This document shows positions 1 through 8,601 of a stretch of 42,092 bases of DNA, piece after piece. The stretch is from an uncultured Lachnospiraceae bacterium (GTDB taxonomy: Bacteria; Bacillota; Clostridia; Lachnospirales; Lachnospiraceae), in contig CALWEP010000064.1 of NCBI GenBank assembly GCA_944377325.1, forward strand, positions 1-42,092. The letters are read 5' to 3'. Both the position numbers and the translations under genes were made by a program. The notes below the pieces were generated by a model, which did not search any database, was not told the origin of the DNA, and was given only the letters and a program-made list of their open reading frames with translations. Within the stretch, counting starts at the first letter, position 1. Every line of letters starts with the position of its first letter.

Positions 1-4
1 ATCC

Positions 5-1597
5 ATGAATATAGATAAATGTGTAAAAGTGTGTCTGGTAATGACCACTTTGGCTTTTGCTGCCTGCATTTCTTCCTGCGGGACCGGAAACCAGCCGGTT
101 GTGGTTACGGCTGCTCCGGATCTGGAGCCGGAGGAAAAGGCAGACAGCGCCGACATCGCTCCTATGAGTCCGGACGGTCCGCTGTTTCCCGATCTGAAGG
201 AAGTGGACGAGGGCGATCCGATTCCGGAGTACTTAAGGATCGGAGTGGAGCATCCCATCGTGGCGGCTCTTCAGGAACGGCTCATGGAGCTGGGCTTTAT
301 GGATAACGATGAGCCTACGGAATATTACGGAGAGGTGACGGCCAACGCGGTAAAGCATTTTCAGAGGCAGAACGGGCTGACAGAGGACGGCATTGTGGGT
401 CAGGATACCCTTATGGCCATTCTTTCACCGGATGCAAAGTATTACGCCGTTTCCAAGGGAGTAAAGGGAGACGACATTCAGCGGATTCAGGGACGTCTCT
501 ATGAGCTGGGCTATCTGGCTACGGCGGATCAGGTGACGGGATACTTCGGAGATTCTACGGAGCAGGCAGTTCTGAAGCTGCAGAAAATGAACGGGCTGAA
601 GGAAGACGGAAAAGTAGGCCGTCAGACCATGAACCTTCTTTACAGCGAGGAAATCAAGCCCAATATGCTGGAATACGGCGAAAAGAGCGAGGTGGTGCTG
701 GCCTGCCAGGAGCGTCTGCGGGATCTGGGATACATGACTTCGGAGCCGGACGGTACATACGGCAATGATACGACGATTGCAGTACGCCGGTTCCAGTCCA
801 GAAATGACCTGGTTGTGGACGGTTATCTGGGTCCGTCCACCAGAATCGCTCTGGAAAGCCCGAACGCGGTTCCCAACGGTCTGTCCTTGGGCGACGAGGA
901 TGAGACGGTTAAGAAGGTACAGGAGCTGTTGGTAAAATACGGTTATCTGGTAGCGGGAAATGCTACAGGGTATTACGGGGAAATCACGGAAAATGCGGTG
1001 AAATCCTTCCAGCGGCAGAACGGCCTGACCGTTGACGGCATGGTGGGAGTTCAGACCATGACGAAGCTGACGGGAGACAGTGTGCGCAGAGCGCCCAGCG
1101 GCAGTGCCGCCTCCGGCGGAAGCTCTTCAGGCAGTTCTTCAGGAAGCAGTTCGGGAAGAGGCAGCTCGTCGGGCGGATCTTCCGGGGGAAGTTCCGGAGG
1201 CAGCTCAGGAGGAGGCTCTGTGATCAGCGACAGCTCCGGCGTAAGCCGCCTGCTTTCCGTGGCCCGCTCGAAGGTCGGATGTCCCTATGTGTGGGGAGCC
1301 AAAGGCCCCAGTTCCTTCGACTGCTCCGGCTTTGTGTACTGGTGTCTGAATAATGCGGGAGTTAAGCAGAGTTACCTTACTTCTTCCGGTTGGAGAAGTG
1401 TGGGCAAATATCAGAAGATTACCAACTTCAATGACCTGAGGGCAGGAGACATTGTGGTAGTAAGCGGCCATGTGGGCATCTGTTCCGGAAGCGGAACGGT
1501 GATCGACGCATCTTCCAGCCACGGACGGGTGGTAGAGCGATCGCTCAGCTCCTGGTGGAGAAGCAACTTTATCTGCGGATGGAGAATTTTTGGCTGA
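5..1597 (+). CDS. Lipoprotein cell-wall hydrolase: four PG-binding repeats plus NlpC/P60 peptidase
   Basis: Predicted secreted, lipid-anchored peptidoglycan endopeptidase of 530 residues. The N-terminus has a hydrophobic stretch ending in a lipobox (I22-S-S-C25), so Cys25 is the likely lipidated residue. Four PG_binding_1-type repeats follow (about residues 76-140, 145-215, 220-285, 293-358), each with a G-YYG/YFG-type turn, a (K/R)xFQ..NGL-like helix and a DG-vG-T motif. A Ser/Gly linker (about 363-415) leads to an NlpC/P60 domain with Cys440 in FDCSGF, His489 in SGHVG and a later His in SSSHGR as the probable catalytic triad. NlpC/P60 enzymes cut stem-peptide bonds such as D-Glu-DAP. The start lies 4 bases from the window edge, so its ribosome site cannot be seen. 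Family call firm; exact substrate inferred. Confidence 0.9.
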   Translation: MNIDKCVKVCLVMTTLAFAACISSCGTGNQPVVVTAAPDLEPEEKADSADIAPMSPDGPLFPDLKEVDEGDPIPEYLRIGVEHPIVAALQERLMELGFMDNDEPTEYYGEVTANAVKHFQRQNGLTEDGIVGQDTLMAILSPDAKYYAVSKGVKGDDIQRIQGRLYELGYLATADQVTGYFGDSTEQAVLKLQKMNGLKEDGKVGRQTMNLLYSEEIKPNMLEYGEKSEVVLACQERLRDLGYMTSEPDGTYGNDTTIAVRRFQSRNDLVVDGYLGPSTRIALESPNAVPNGLSLGDEDETVKKVQELLVKYGYLVAGNATGYYGEITENAVKSFQRQNGLTVDGMVGVQTMTKLTGDSVRRAPSGSAASGGSSSGSSSGSSSGRGSSSGGSSGGSSGGSSGGGSVISDSSGVSRLLSVARSKVGCPYVWGAKGPSSFDCSGFVYWCLNNAGVKQSYLTSSGWRSVGKYQKITNFNDLRAGDIVVVSGHVGICSGSGTVIDASSSHGRVVERSLSSWWRSNFICGWRIFG

Positions 1598-1614
1598 CGA
1601 AACGGGAAAGACAT

Positions 1615-1668
1615 AAAAAAGCGTGCCGCTCAATCATCGGATCGGATGATTGAGCGGCACGTTTTTTT
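1615..1668. terminator. Bidirectional intrinsic terminator
   Basis: A perfect 17-bp stem (1622-1638 with 1645-1661, left arm CGTGCCGCTCAATCATC) closes a 6-base loop. It is flanked by A6 on the left (1615-1620) and T7 on the right (1662-1668), so it can end transcription from both sides. It lies between the convergent hydrolase gene and the kinase gene. Confidence 0.95.
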
Positions 1669-1670
1669 GG

Positions 1671-3956
1671 CTATTCTTCGTCGGAGCCGTCCCGGTCTTC
1701 GGAAAGAGGCTTTAAAGGAAATGCTACGCGAGCCTTAAACAGATCTCCGTCAATAATAATATCAAAGGTCCCCTTCTGAAGGAGCGTCAAATTCTTGGCG
1801 ATGGAAAGTCCCAGACCGCTGCCTTCCGTGGTACGCGCCACGTCCCCGCGGACAAAGCGCTCCGTCAGCTCGTTTGCGTCAATGTTGAGAGGACTTTCGG
1901 ATACGTTTTTAATGGTAAAGACCGCCATGCCGTCCGTATTTGCCAGGTCTGCGTAGATCCGGCTGCCTTCCATGGCATATTTGAAGGCATTGTTGTAAAG
2001 GTTTTCCAAAATGCGCCACAGGCGCCGTCCGTCCGCTTCGATAATCAGTTTTTTTTCCGGAATCTGCGTGATCAGCTCCAGCCGGCGGAGGGCAAATTTT
2101 TCTTCGAATTCTCCGTTGGTCTGCTGGATCAGTTCGGTGAAATTCAGGTCGCTGATTTCCAGCTTCAGGTTTCCGGAGCTGGCTTTGGAAGCCTCCACCA
2201 GATCCTCCGTCAGGTTTTTCAGACGCTGAGATTTCTGCTCCAGCACATCCAGATAGGCCTGAATCTTGGGATCCTGGATCTTTTCTCTCTTGATCAGGTC
2301 CACATAATTGATGATGGAGGTAAGAGGCGTCTTAATGTCATGAGAGACGTTGGTAATCAGATCCGCCTTCAGACGTTCGCTTTTCACCTGTTCCTGAAGA
2401 GCCTGTTCCAGGCCGTGGGAGATGTTGTTCAGATTGTCCGCCAGATCCTTTTCCTTACCGGAAAACAGGGAGGTGTCGATGTGGTAGCCGGTATCCCCGG
2501 TGGACAGGGTATTGATGGCTTCCGTGATCTTATCCTGCTCCCAGGCGCTGCGGAACATATAGTGGAAGCCCCAGAGATCGATGACGGTGAGAGCCACTAT
2601 GAACAGAATTCCCACGATTCTGCTGAACACGCCCCGACTGTGGAAAAAGGCCAGATAGATACCGGACAGAAGTCCCAGGTTCGCTCCCAGGAAACAGAGA
2701 TAAAGGAATGCCACCCATATGGTAAGGCGTTTTTCCTTGAAATACAGCTCCAGAAATTTTCTGCCGTTGCGGAAAATGCTGTTGCTCCACAGCGTTTTGG
2801 AGCCGCAGCGGCGCATAATGCTGCAGCCTTCCCAGAGAAGGAGAAAATAGATAAATACGGCGGCTACCAGCTTATCGGTGTAGGTCCAGTAATTGACCTG
2901 AACCACCAGGTGAAGAAGCTTGGAAAATACCCGGTAGCTTAGGAACACGGCCAGAAAGCAGCCGAACAGGGTCAGAATGACGCTGGCCTCCGTGCTCAGG
3001 GAATCGTAGTAATTCAGCGGACAGCTCCGCTCGGCGGCCAGCAGGCGGTACAGAGTGAGCGCAAAACCGGCAGCGCCGATGAGAATACAGAAGATTCCGG
3101 CCACATACATGATCCGCATATTCTGGAAGGACTCGTACCCCGCCTGATAGACGTCTTCGTTGGGGTAGGAGGTATCCAGACCGATGGCCACATAATAATT
3201 GTTGTTGTCATAAGGATTGCTGGATTCCGCAACCTGGGAAATATTGGTGGGAAGAACGGAAATATTGGTATCGGGAGCCAGGGTGGTTCCGTCCACGTAA
3301 CAGTATCTTCCCATGGAGCGTATGGCGTCGGGAGTCATGTCCGGCGCGTTTGTGTACATGCTCCGTTCTGCGTTGGAGCGGTTGTAGCATACCTGAAAGA
3401 CCAGGTTGGAGGGCTTTGCGATCAGGTTGTTGTAGGTGCTCAGATAGCTTCCCAGCCTGGTCATGATCTCCAGAGAGAGCCCTTCTAGGGTGGAGTAGGC
3501 GTCCCCCGGCTCGGAGTAGCTGTCGCTGGGCATATACACCCGCCAGTCTACTACAAAATTATCCTCTTTGGAAGACGGCATATCCACCTCGCTCTGAACC
3601 ACCTCGTAGTCGCTGTTCAGATAGTATCCCAGGGATTTGCCGTAACGGATCAGCTCGTCCAGCGTGTAGGTGAGGGACTGGGTTTCAATGCCGGAGGAAT
3701 AGCTTACGCCTACCATTTTTTTTGAGTAATCCAGCTGCCCGTCGGTTTCAAACACATCTTTGTAGTTTACATAATCAAAAATGCGGCTGATGTCCTTTTC
3801 CAGCTGAGCCCGGAACAGATCGGAATCTTCGTAGGTGGAATGGGAAAACAGGTGGATTCCCCGTCCGTAATTGTAATTTAAGTACATCAGGCTCAGTCCA
3901 AGCATGGCTACGGACAGGAACGCCAGGTGGAGCAGCAGGGTGGTAAATTTCTTCAT
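1671..3956 (-). CDS. Membrane sensor histidine kinase
   Basis: Two-component sensor kinase, 761 residues. A first membrane helix (about 7-27) is followed by a large predicted outside domain (about 28-280). A run of hydrophobic segments then follows (about 284-305, 325-345, 363-381, 411-437, 446-467), an unusually membrane-rich sensor. The cytoplasmic part has a HisKA H-box with phospho-acceptor His539 in VSHDIKTPL, an N-box (ENLYNNAFKY, 651-660) and a G-box (GSGLGLSIA, 712-720) of the HATPase domain. It lies 9 bases downstream of the response regulator gene, so the two form a cognate pair. The signal is not evident; wall stress or an antibiotic-type ligand is possible but unproven. The gene ends just before the shared bidirectional terminator. 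Confidence 0.93.
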   Translation of the reverse strand: MKKFTTLLLHLAFLSVAMLGLSLMYLNYNYGRGIHLFSHSTYEDSDLFRAQLEKDISRIFDYVNYKDVFETDGQLDYSKKMVGVSYSSGIETQSLTYTLDELIRYGKSLGYYLNSDYEVVQSEVDMPSSKEDNFVVDWRVYMPSDSYSEPGDAYSTLEGLSLEIMTRLGSYLSTYNNLIAKPSNLVFQVCYNRSNAERSMYTNAPDMTPDAIRSMGRYCYVDGTTLAPDTNISVLPTNISQVAESSNPYDNNNYYVAIGLDTSYPNEDVYQAGYESFQNMRIMYVAGIFCILIGAAGFALTLYRLLAAERSCPLNYYDSLSTEASVILTLFGCFLAVFLSYRVFSKLLHLVVQVNYWTYTDKLVAAVFIYFLLLWEGCSIMRRCGSKTLWSNSIFRNGRKFLELYFKEKRLTIWVAFLYLCFLGANLGLLSGIYLAFFHSRGVFSRIVGILFIVALTVIDLWGFHYMFRSAWEQDKITEAINTLSTGDTGYHIDTSLFSGKEKDLADNLNNISHGLEQALQEQVKSERLKADLITNVSHDIKTPLTSIINYVDLIKREKIQDPKIQAYLDVLEQKSQRLKNLTEDLVEASKASSGNLKLEISDLNFTELIQQTNGEFEEKFALRRLELITQIPEKKLIIEADGRRLWRILENLYNNAFKYAMEGSRIYADLANTDGMAVFTIKNVSESPLNIDANELTERFVRGDVARTTEGSGLGLSIAKNLTLLQKGTFDIIIDGDLFKARVAFPLKPLSEDRDGSDEE

Positions 3957-3965
3957 ACGGGCTCC

Positions 3966-4664
3966 TTACTGTTTTTCAATCTTATATCCCACGCCCCAGA
4001 CCACCTTCAGATAACGCGGTTCTCTGGGATTGATTTCAATCTTTTCCCGAATATGACGGATGTGCACGGCCACCGTATTGTCCGCTCCGATGGCTTCTTC
4101 ATTCCATATCTGTTCGTAAATTTCGTCAATGGAGAAAACCTTTCCCGCATTTTTCACCAGGAGCAGCAGAATATTGTACTCGATGGGAGTGAGCTTGATG
4201 GTTTCTCCGTCTACCAGCACCTCTTTATTGTCATCATTGATAGTCAGGCCGCCGCATTTATAAATCTGCTCGCCGGCCTGCTGCTGATTCATGTTTCCCA
4301 GCTGAGTGTAGCGGCGGATGTGGGATTTTACCCGCGCTACCAGTTCCAGAGGATTGAAGGGCTTGGTAATGTAATCGTCCGCTCCGATGTTCAGGCCCAG
4401 AATCTTGTCGTTGTCTTCCGATTTTGCGGAGAGAATGATAATGGGAATGCTGCTGGTCTCCCGCACCTTCAGGGTGGTGCGGATTCCGTCCAGACCGGGC
4501 ATCATCACGTCCACGATCATCAGGTCCACGGGAGTTTTTTCCAGGATTTCCAGAGCTTCATAGCCGTCATAGGCTTTGATCACATGATAGCCTTCTCCTG
4601 TCAGATAGATGTCGATAGCCTCCACGATCTGCTTGTCGTCGTCGCAAACCAGTATGTTCTGCAT
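3966..4664 (-). CDS. OmpR/PhoB-family response regulator
   Basis: DNA-binding response regulator of 232 residues. The receiver domain (about 1-115) has acidic residues D8-D10, phospho-acceptor Asp52 in IVDVMMPGLDG, Ser79 at the switch position and Lys101 in YITKPFNP. A winged-helix output domain of the OmpR type fills about 135-230 (LTPIEYNILLLL, then VAVHIRHIREKI). The ATG at 4664 was chosen because AAAGGAGG lies just upstream and the receiver starts there; a longer reading upstream lacks homology-like sequence. It precedes the histidine kinase gene by 9 bases. It follows the branching-enzyme gene by 68 bases without a convincing terminator, so readthrough from the sugar genes is possible. 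Confidence 0.94.
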   Translation of the reverse strand: MQNILVCDDDKQIVEAIDIYLTGEGYHVIKAYDGYEALEILEKTPVDLMIVDVMMPGLDGIRTTLKVRETSSIPIIILSAKSEDNDKILGLNIGADDYITKPFNPLELVARVKSHIRRYTQLGNMNQQQAGEQIYKCGGLTINDDNKEVLVDGETIKLTPIEYNILLLLVKNAGKVFSIDEIYEQIWNEEAIGADNTVAVHIRHIREKIEINPREPRYLKVVWGVGYKIEKQ

Positions 4665-4732
4665 AGGGCAGACCTCCTTTTTGTCTATGTAGTCGGTGTG
4701 TGTTCGGGTCATTGGCCTTCGGCGGCCGTCTT

Positions 4733-6628
4733 TCAGGAAAAACGGAAAACGGCGGCTCCGTAGGGCGGAAGAGGATAAGCGAAGGAGTAGGGCTGGCCGT
4801 CGCACTCTTTCTTTACGGAGCGGAAGGCCGGGGCTGCTTCTCCTCTGCGGTAGAGGCCGTGGGAGCTGTCCAGCACCAGGGTGTAGGAGCCTCTCTTGGG
4901 AACGCCCACTCGGTAATCAGGCCGGTCCATGGGGGTGAAGTTGCATATTACCAGAAGATTTTTCTTTCCGGTTTCATCCCGGCGGATATAGCTGAAAATG
5001 CTCCTGTCCCCGTCATTGGCATTGACCCACTGGAAGCCTCTCCAGTCGGTTTCCAGGCGGTAGAGAGCCGGATACTTTCGGTAGAGGTGGAGCAGATCGG
5101 AATAGTATTTCTGAAGGTCGGCATGGAGAGGCTCTCCTGCCAGATGCCAGTCCAGTCCTACCTTCTCGTCCCATTCGTGGAACTGACCGAAATCCTGTCC
5201 CATAAACAGCAGCTTCTTTCCGGGATGGGTCATCATAAAGGTGTATCCCACCTTCAGATTGGCAAATTTGTCCTCGTAGATGCCAGGCATCTTGTTGATC
5301 ATGGAGCATTTCAGATGGACTACCTCGTCATGGGAGAGCACCAGGATAAAGTTTTCGCTGGATGCGTAGGTCATGCCGAAGGTCATCTTGTTGTGGTTGT
5401 ATTTGCGGAAATAGGGATCCAGCTTCATGTACTCCAGAAAGTCATGCATCCAGCCCATGTTCCACTTAAAGCTGAAGCCCAGTCCGCCTTCCGCCGGGTC
5501 ATGGGTGACCAGAGGCCAGGCTGTGGATTCTTCGGCAATGACGATGGCTCCGTTTCCTCTCTGGCGGACAATGCTGTTTAAGTGGCGGAAGAATTCAATG
5601 GCTTCCAGGTTCTGGTTGCCGCCGTACTGGTTGGGAATCCAGTTGCCGCCGCTGCGGCCGTAATCCAGATACAGCATGGACGCCACGGCGTCCACCCGCA
5701 GGCCATCGATATGGTACTTGTCAATCCAGTAAAGAGCGTTGGCAATCAGGAAGTTTTTAACCTCGTTTTTTTCATAGTCGAAGACCTTGGTGCCCCAGTC
5801 GGGGTGCTCTCCCTTTCTGGGATCGGCGTATTCGTAGAGGGGCTGTCCGTCAAAGTCTGCCAGACCGTGGGCGTCTCTGGGGAAGTGGGCGGGAACCCAG
5901 TCCAGGATTACGCCGATGCCCTTGCGGTGGAGACAGTTGACCAGGTACATGAAGTCTTTCGGCGTTCCGTAGCGGGAGGTGGGGGCGTAATAGCCGGTCA
6001 CCTGATATCCCCAGGAACCGTCAAAGGGATGCTCCGCAATGCCCATGAGCTCCACGTGGGTGTAGCCCATGGAGGAAACATAGTCCGCCAGCTCCCTGGC
6101 AGCTTCCCGGTAGGTGTAAAAGCCGTCCTTTTCCTTCCGGTCCTTTCGCTTCCAGGAGCCGATGTGAACTTCATAGATGCTCATGGGCTCCTTTACGGGA
6201 TCGGCCTTCCGCCGATTTTCCAGCCACTGGGAATCGGACCATCGGAAGCCCTCAATGTCTGCGGTTACGGAAGCGGTGCCGGGGCGGTATTCCGCCTGAA
6301 AGGCGTAGGGATCCGCTTTCATCAGAATGTTCCCCTTTTGGGTGGTTACCGCATATTTGTAGAGCTGCCCGGTTTTCATTCCGGGCACGAACAGCTCATG
6401 GATGCCGGAGTCTGCCAGGGGATGCATGGCGTGGCTTGAGCTGCTCCAGCCGTTAAAGTCTCCGCATAGGTGAACCGCCTTGGCATGAGGCGCCCAGACC
6501 GCAAAATACATCCCTTTCTTTCCGTTTAAGGTGCAGGGGTGAGCCCCCAGCTTGTTGTAGATTTCATAATGGGTGCCGTTTCCGAACAGGTAACGGTCCA
6601 TTTCCGTAATAACCCCCGTCTGCTTCAT
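4733..6628 (-). CDS. glgB: 1,4-alpha-glucan branching enzyme
   Basis: Glycogen branching enzyme (GH13), 631 residues, the usual length. It cuts alpha-1,4-glucan chains and re-attaches the ends through alpha-1,6 links. An N-terminal CBM48-like domain (about 30-115, with YFAVWAPHAKAVHLCGDFN) precedes the (beta/alpha)8 barrel. The barrel carries GLRVDAV with nucleophile Asp313, IAEEST with acid/base Glu366 and LSHDEV with Asp434. A C-terminal all-beta domain follows. The ribosome site GGGAGG lies inside the end of the upstream amylase gene, and only 3 bases separate the two, so translation is probably coupled. No glgC, glgA or glgP is visible in the window. Confidence 0.95.
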   Translation of the reverse strand: MKQTGVITEMDRYLFGNGTHYEIYNKLGAHPCTLNGKKGMYFAVWAPHAKAVHLCGDFNGWSSSSHAMHPLADSGIHELFVPGMKTGQLYKYAVTTQKGNILMKADPYAFQAEYRPGTASVTADIEGFRWSDSQWLENRRKADPVKEPMSIYEVHIGSWKRKDRKEKDGFYTYREAARELADYVSSMGYTHVELMGIAEHPFDGSWGYQVTGYYAPTSRYGTPKDFMYLVNCLHRKGIGVILDWVPAHFPRDAHGLADFDGQPLYEYADPRKGEHPDWGTKVFDYEKNEVKNFLIANALYWIDKYHIDGLRVDAVASMLYLDYGRSGGNWIPNQYGGNQNLEAIEFFRHLNSIVRQRGNGAIVIAEESTAWPLVTHDPAEGGLGFSFKWNMGWMHDFLEYMKLDPYFRKYNHNKMTFGMTYASSENFILVLSHDEVVHLKCSMINKMPGIYEDKFANLKVGYTFMMTHPGKKLLFMGQDFGQFHEWDEKVGLDWHLAGEPLHADLQKYYSDLLHLYRKYPALYRLETDWRGFQWVNANDGDRSIFSYIRRDETGKKNLLVICNFTPMDRPDYRVGVPKRGSYTLVLDSSHGLYRRGEAAPAFRSVKKECDGQPYSFAYPLPPYGAAVFRFS

Positions 6629-6631
6629 ATG

Positions 6632-8047
6632 CTATTCCTCCCAATCTTCTCCCAGAAGCTGCTTAAGCTGCTCCGGCTCCATATCTTCCTTGTCCAGGGG
6701 AGCGCCCTCTTCCATCAGGGCGTCCCATACTTTGATTACGGCAGCCCGGTTCCCTTCCAGACTGACCTGCAGAATGTTGTCATTTACACTGACGGCCTCC
6801 CCGGTGAGCAGATTCCGCGCTGTCTTTCCGCTGATGGGAAGGGGAAGGGAAAGGCTGCAGGGCTGGCTGTCATTGTTGACGGCGGTGACGCAGATGGAAT
6901 CCCCGCCGTAGCGGGCAAAGGCGTACTGCCGGTTGGTCAGGAAAAGCTCCTGATAGAGACCGGAATGAAATTCCGGATTGTCCCGATGAATCCGAATCAG
7001 CCGTCTGATCAGATCCGTAAGCTCATTGGAGCGGGCTCTGGCTTCCGCAGCCGTGACGGCAGGACGGAGCACCACATCGCTGGTGCTGCTGCGCTTCCCC
7101 TCTATGCCCCATTCGCTTCCGTAGTAGACGGACGGGATGCCGGGAAGGGTGAAGAGCAGGGTGTAAAGCGGCTCGAAATGAGCTTTGTCGGCCAGCTTGC
7201 TCGCAAGCCTGTCCTCATCATGATTGTCTGCGAAGGTGTAAAGGTCCGCTCCGTTTTTCGGCAGTCTCCGCACATTGTGAGCGATCTCGAAATAGTTGTG
7301 ATCGTTGTGAGCGGAGTACAGTGCCTTGTGGAGCGCGTAGTTGGTGACGGAATGGAGCATCCGGTCATTGACCCAGCGGTCATATTCTCCGTGTATCACC
7401 TCGCCCATGAGCCAGAAATCCTGCTTGACCGAGGAGGAAAAGCTCCGGAGCTCCTCCATGAACGAAAAATCCAGCACGTTGGCACAGTCCAGTCTGAGGC
7501 CGTCAATGCGGAAGGTATCCGCCCAGAATCGCACCGTATCGAATATGTACTGCTTGACCTCCGGATTTTTCAGATTCAGGCAGGGAAGGGCAAAATGCCC
7601 CTGCCAGGCGTCATAGCAGAACGGATCTCCCATGGGGCTGGAGCAGTGGAAGGAAACACCCCGGTACCAGTCGCGGAAAGGGGAATCCCATTTTTTCTCC
7701 TGAATGTCCCGAAAGGCAAAAAATTCCCGGCCGGTGTGATTGAAAACGGCGTCAATGACCACGCGGATTCCTGCCTCATGGCAGTGATCCACAAAACGGC
7801 GGAAATCTTCGTTGGAGCCCAAGCGGCGGTCTACCAGGCGGAAATCTCTGGTGTCGTAGCCGTGGGTGCAGGACTCAAAGAGAGGACCGATGTACAGGGC
7901 GCTGAAGCCCAGCTCCTGCAGGTAGGGAATCCATTCCTCCAGCTGACCGAAGCGGGAACCGGCGCTGCCGTCATTTGCAGCCGGCGCGCCGGTGCATCCA
8001 AGGGGATACAGGTGATAAAATACAGAACTCTCATACCATTTTTTCAT
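6632..8047 (-). CDS. Alpha-amylase-family (GH13) glycosidase
   Basis: Cytoplasmic GH13 glucan hydrolase of 471 residues, with no signal peptide. Motif I is VVIDAVFNHTG (about 97-106). Motif II is GLRLDCANV with nucleophile Asp187. Motif III is LMGEVIHGEYD with acid/base Glu216. Motif IV is FADNHDEDR with Asp277. A short C-terminal beta domain follows. The lack of signal peptide and the pairing with glgB suggest turnover of internal maltodextrin or glycogen; neopullulanase or maltogenic amylase activity is a reasonable guess, but specificity cannot be read here. The start has a strong AGGAGG site. It heads a tight two-gene unit with glgB. Confidence 0.9.
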   Translation of the reverse strand: MKKWYESSVFYHLYPLGCTGAPAANDGSAGSRFGQLEEWIPYLQELGFSALYIGPLFESCTHGYDTRDFRLVDRRLGSNEDFRRFVDHCHEAGIRVVIDAVFNHTGREFFAFRDIQEKKWDSPFRDWYRGVSFHCSSPMGDPFCYDAWQGHFALPCLNLKNPEVKQYIFDTVRFWADTFRIDGLRLDCANVLDFSFMEELRSFSSSVKQDFWLMGEVIHGEYDRWVNDRMLHSVTNYALHKALYSAHNDHNYFEIAHNVRRLPKNGADLYTFADNHDEDRLASKLADKAHFEPLYTLLFTLPGIPSVYYGSEWGIEGKRSSTSDVVLRPAVTAAEARARSNELTDLIRRLIRIHRDNPEFHSGLYQELFLTNRQYAFARYGGDSICVTAVNNDSQPCSLSLPLPISGKTARNLLTGEAVSVNDNILQVSLEGNRAAVIKVWDALMEEGAPLDKEDMEPEQLKQLLGEDWEE

Positions 8048-8148
8048 AAATGGTTCCTCCTGAAATATGATTTTAAGGCTGCGTTCCCGGGGGAGGGGAA
8101 CCTTAGGCCGCTGCTTCGGGAGAATGCGCCCGGGAAGAAAAGGAGGCT

Positions 8149-8367
8149 TTACAGTCCCCGGTCTTTGCAGCTTCGCAGAAGAAACTGGTATCTCAGCTGG
8201 GCGGCATTGAGCTCATAGATGTAGCAGTCGATCAGCGTAGGGTCCACAACCTGCTCAAAGTGGTTGCGGGCGGTATCAATCGCGTCTCTGACGCGCCTGA
8301 TCTCTCCCCGGAGCCTGCGCTCTTCCTTCAGGCGGGCAGCCTTTTCAGACATTTTAAGCAGTTTCAT
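8149..8367 (-). CDS. DUF2508 (YaaL-like) small protein
   Basis: Small charged, helical, cytoplasmic protein of 72 residues. The pattern (basic helix, then FEQVVDPTLIDCYIYELNA and a final RYQFLL helix) matches my memory of the DUF2508/YaaL family, whose role is unknown and which is often near recR; recR is not seen here. ATG at 8367 is preferred because GGAG lies 6 bases ahead; an in-frame ATG at 8379 has a poor site. It has its own promoter (8430-8459), back to back with the pilus operon promoter, and lies 101 bases before the amylase gene on the same strand. Confidence 0.75.
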   Translation of the reverse strand: MKLLKMSEKAARLKEERRLRGEIRRVRDAIDTARNHFEQVVDPTLIDCYIYELNAAQLRYQFLLRSCKDRGL

Positions 8368-8429
8368 AACGATCTCCATTTCCTGTGCTGTAATGACAGT
8401 TAGTATATACCGGATATGGAAATATATTC

Positions 8430-8459
8430 ATTTTACCACCGGCCGCCGGAGGCAGTCAA
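8430..8459 (-). promoter_or_regulatory. Predicted sigma-A promoter for DUF2508 (and perhaps the glycogen genes)
   Basis: On the minus strand TTGACT (8459-8454) and TAAAAT (8435-8430) are separated by 18 bases. The -35 box lies only 10 bases from the -35 box of the divergent pilus promoter. I found no convincing second promoter in the 101 bases before the amylase gene, so this may drive the longer unit. Confidence 0.65.
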
Positions 8460-8469
8460 CAAAAAGGGA

Positions 8470-8498
8470 TTGACATTTGCGGGGAAATGGTTCATAAT
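8470..8498 (+). promoter_or_regulatory. Predicted sigma-A promoter of the Tad-like pilus operon
   Basis: TTGACA (8470-8475) and CATAAT (8493-8498) are separated by 17 bases, a near-consensus pair. It gives a leader of roughly 95 bases before the first gene. The leader holds a small hairpin, CTCCG-TCAG-CGGAG (8515-8528), and is otherwise A+T-rich; no known riboswitch pattern was recognised. Confidence 0.75.
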
Positions 8499-8601
8499 AA
8501 GAACACCATTTCTGCTCCGTCAGCGGAGTATATTTACATTCTTATTTTTCAGCCGTATCAGGCGAGATTTCCCGTGATTAATCAGTTTTTTGAAGGGAGA
8601 G

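Noticed and set aside
1096..1222. Short direct repeats (GGAAGC/TCCGGCGG-like units), possible CRISPR or minisatellite
   Set aside because: They encode the Ser/Gly linker of the wall hydrolase in frame; repeats are irregular and lack unique spacers.
3966..4805. Longer response-regulator start at 4805
   Set aside because: The extra 47 residues are basic, low-complexity and overlap glgB; AAAGGAGG marks ATG 4664 where the receiver domain starts.
6539..8218. Plus-strand open frame of 559 codons opposite the amylase gene
   Set aside because: The minus strand has all four GH13 motifs in order; the plus frame has no recognisable domain and spans two genes.
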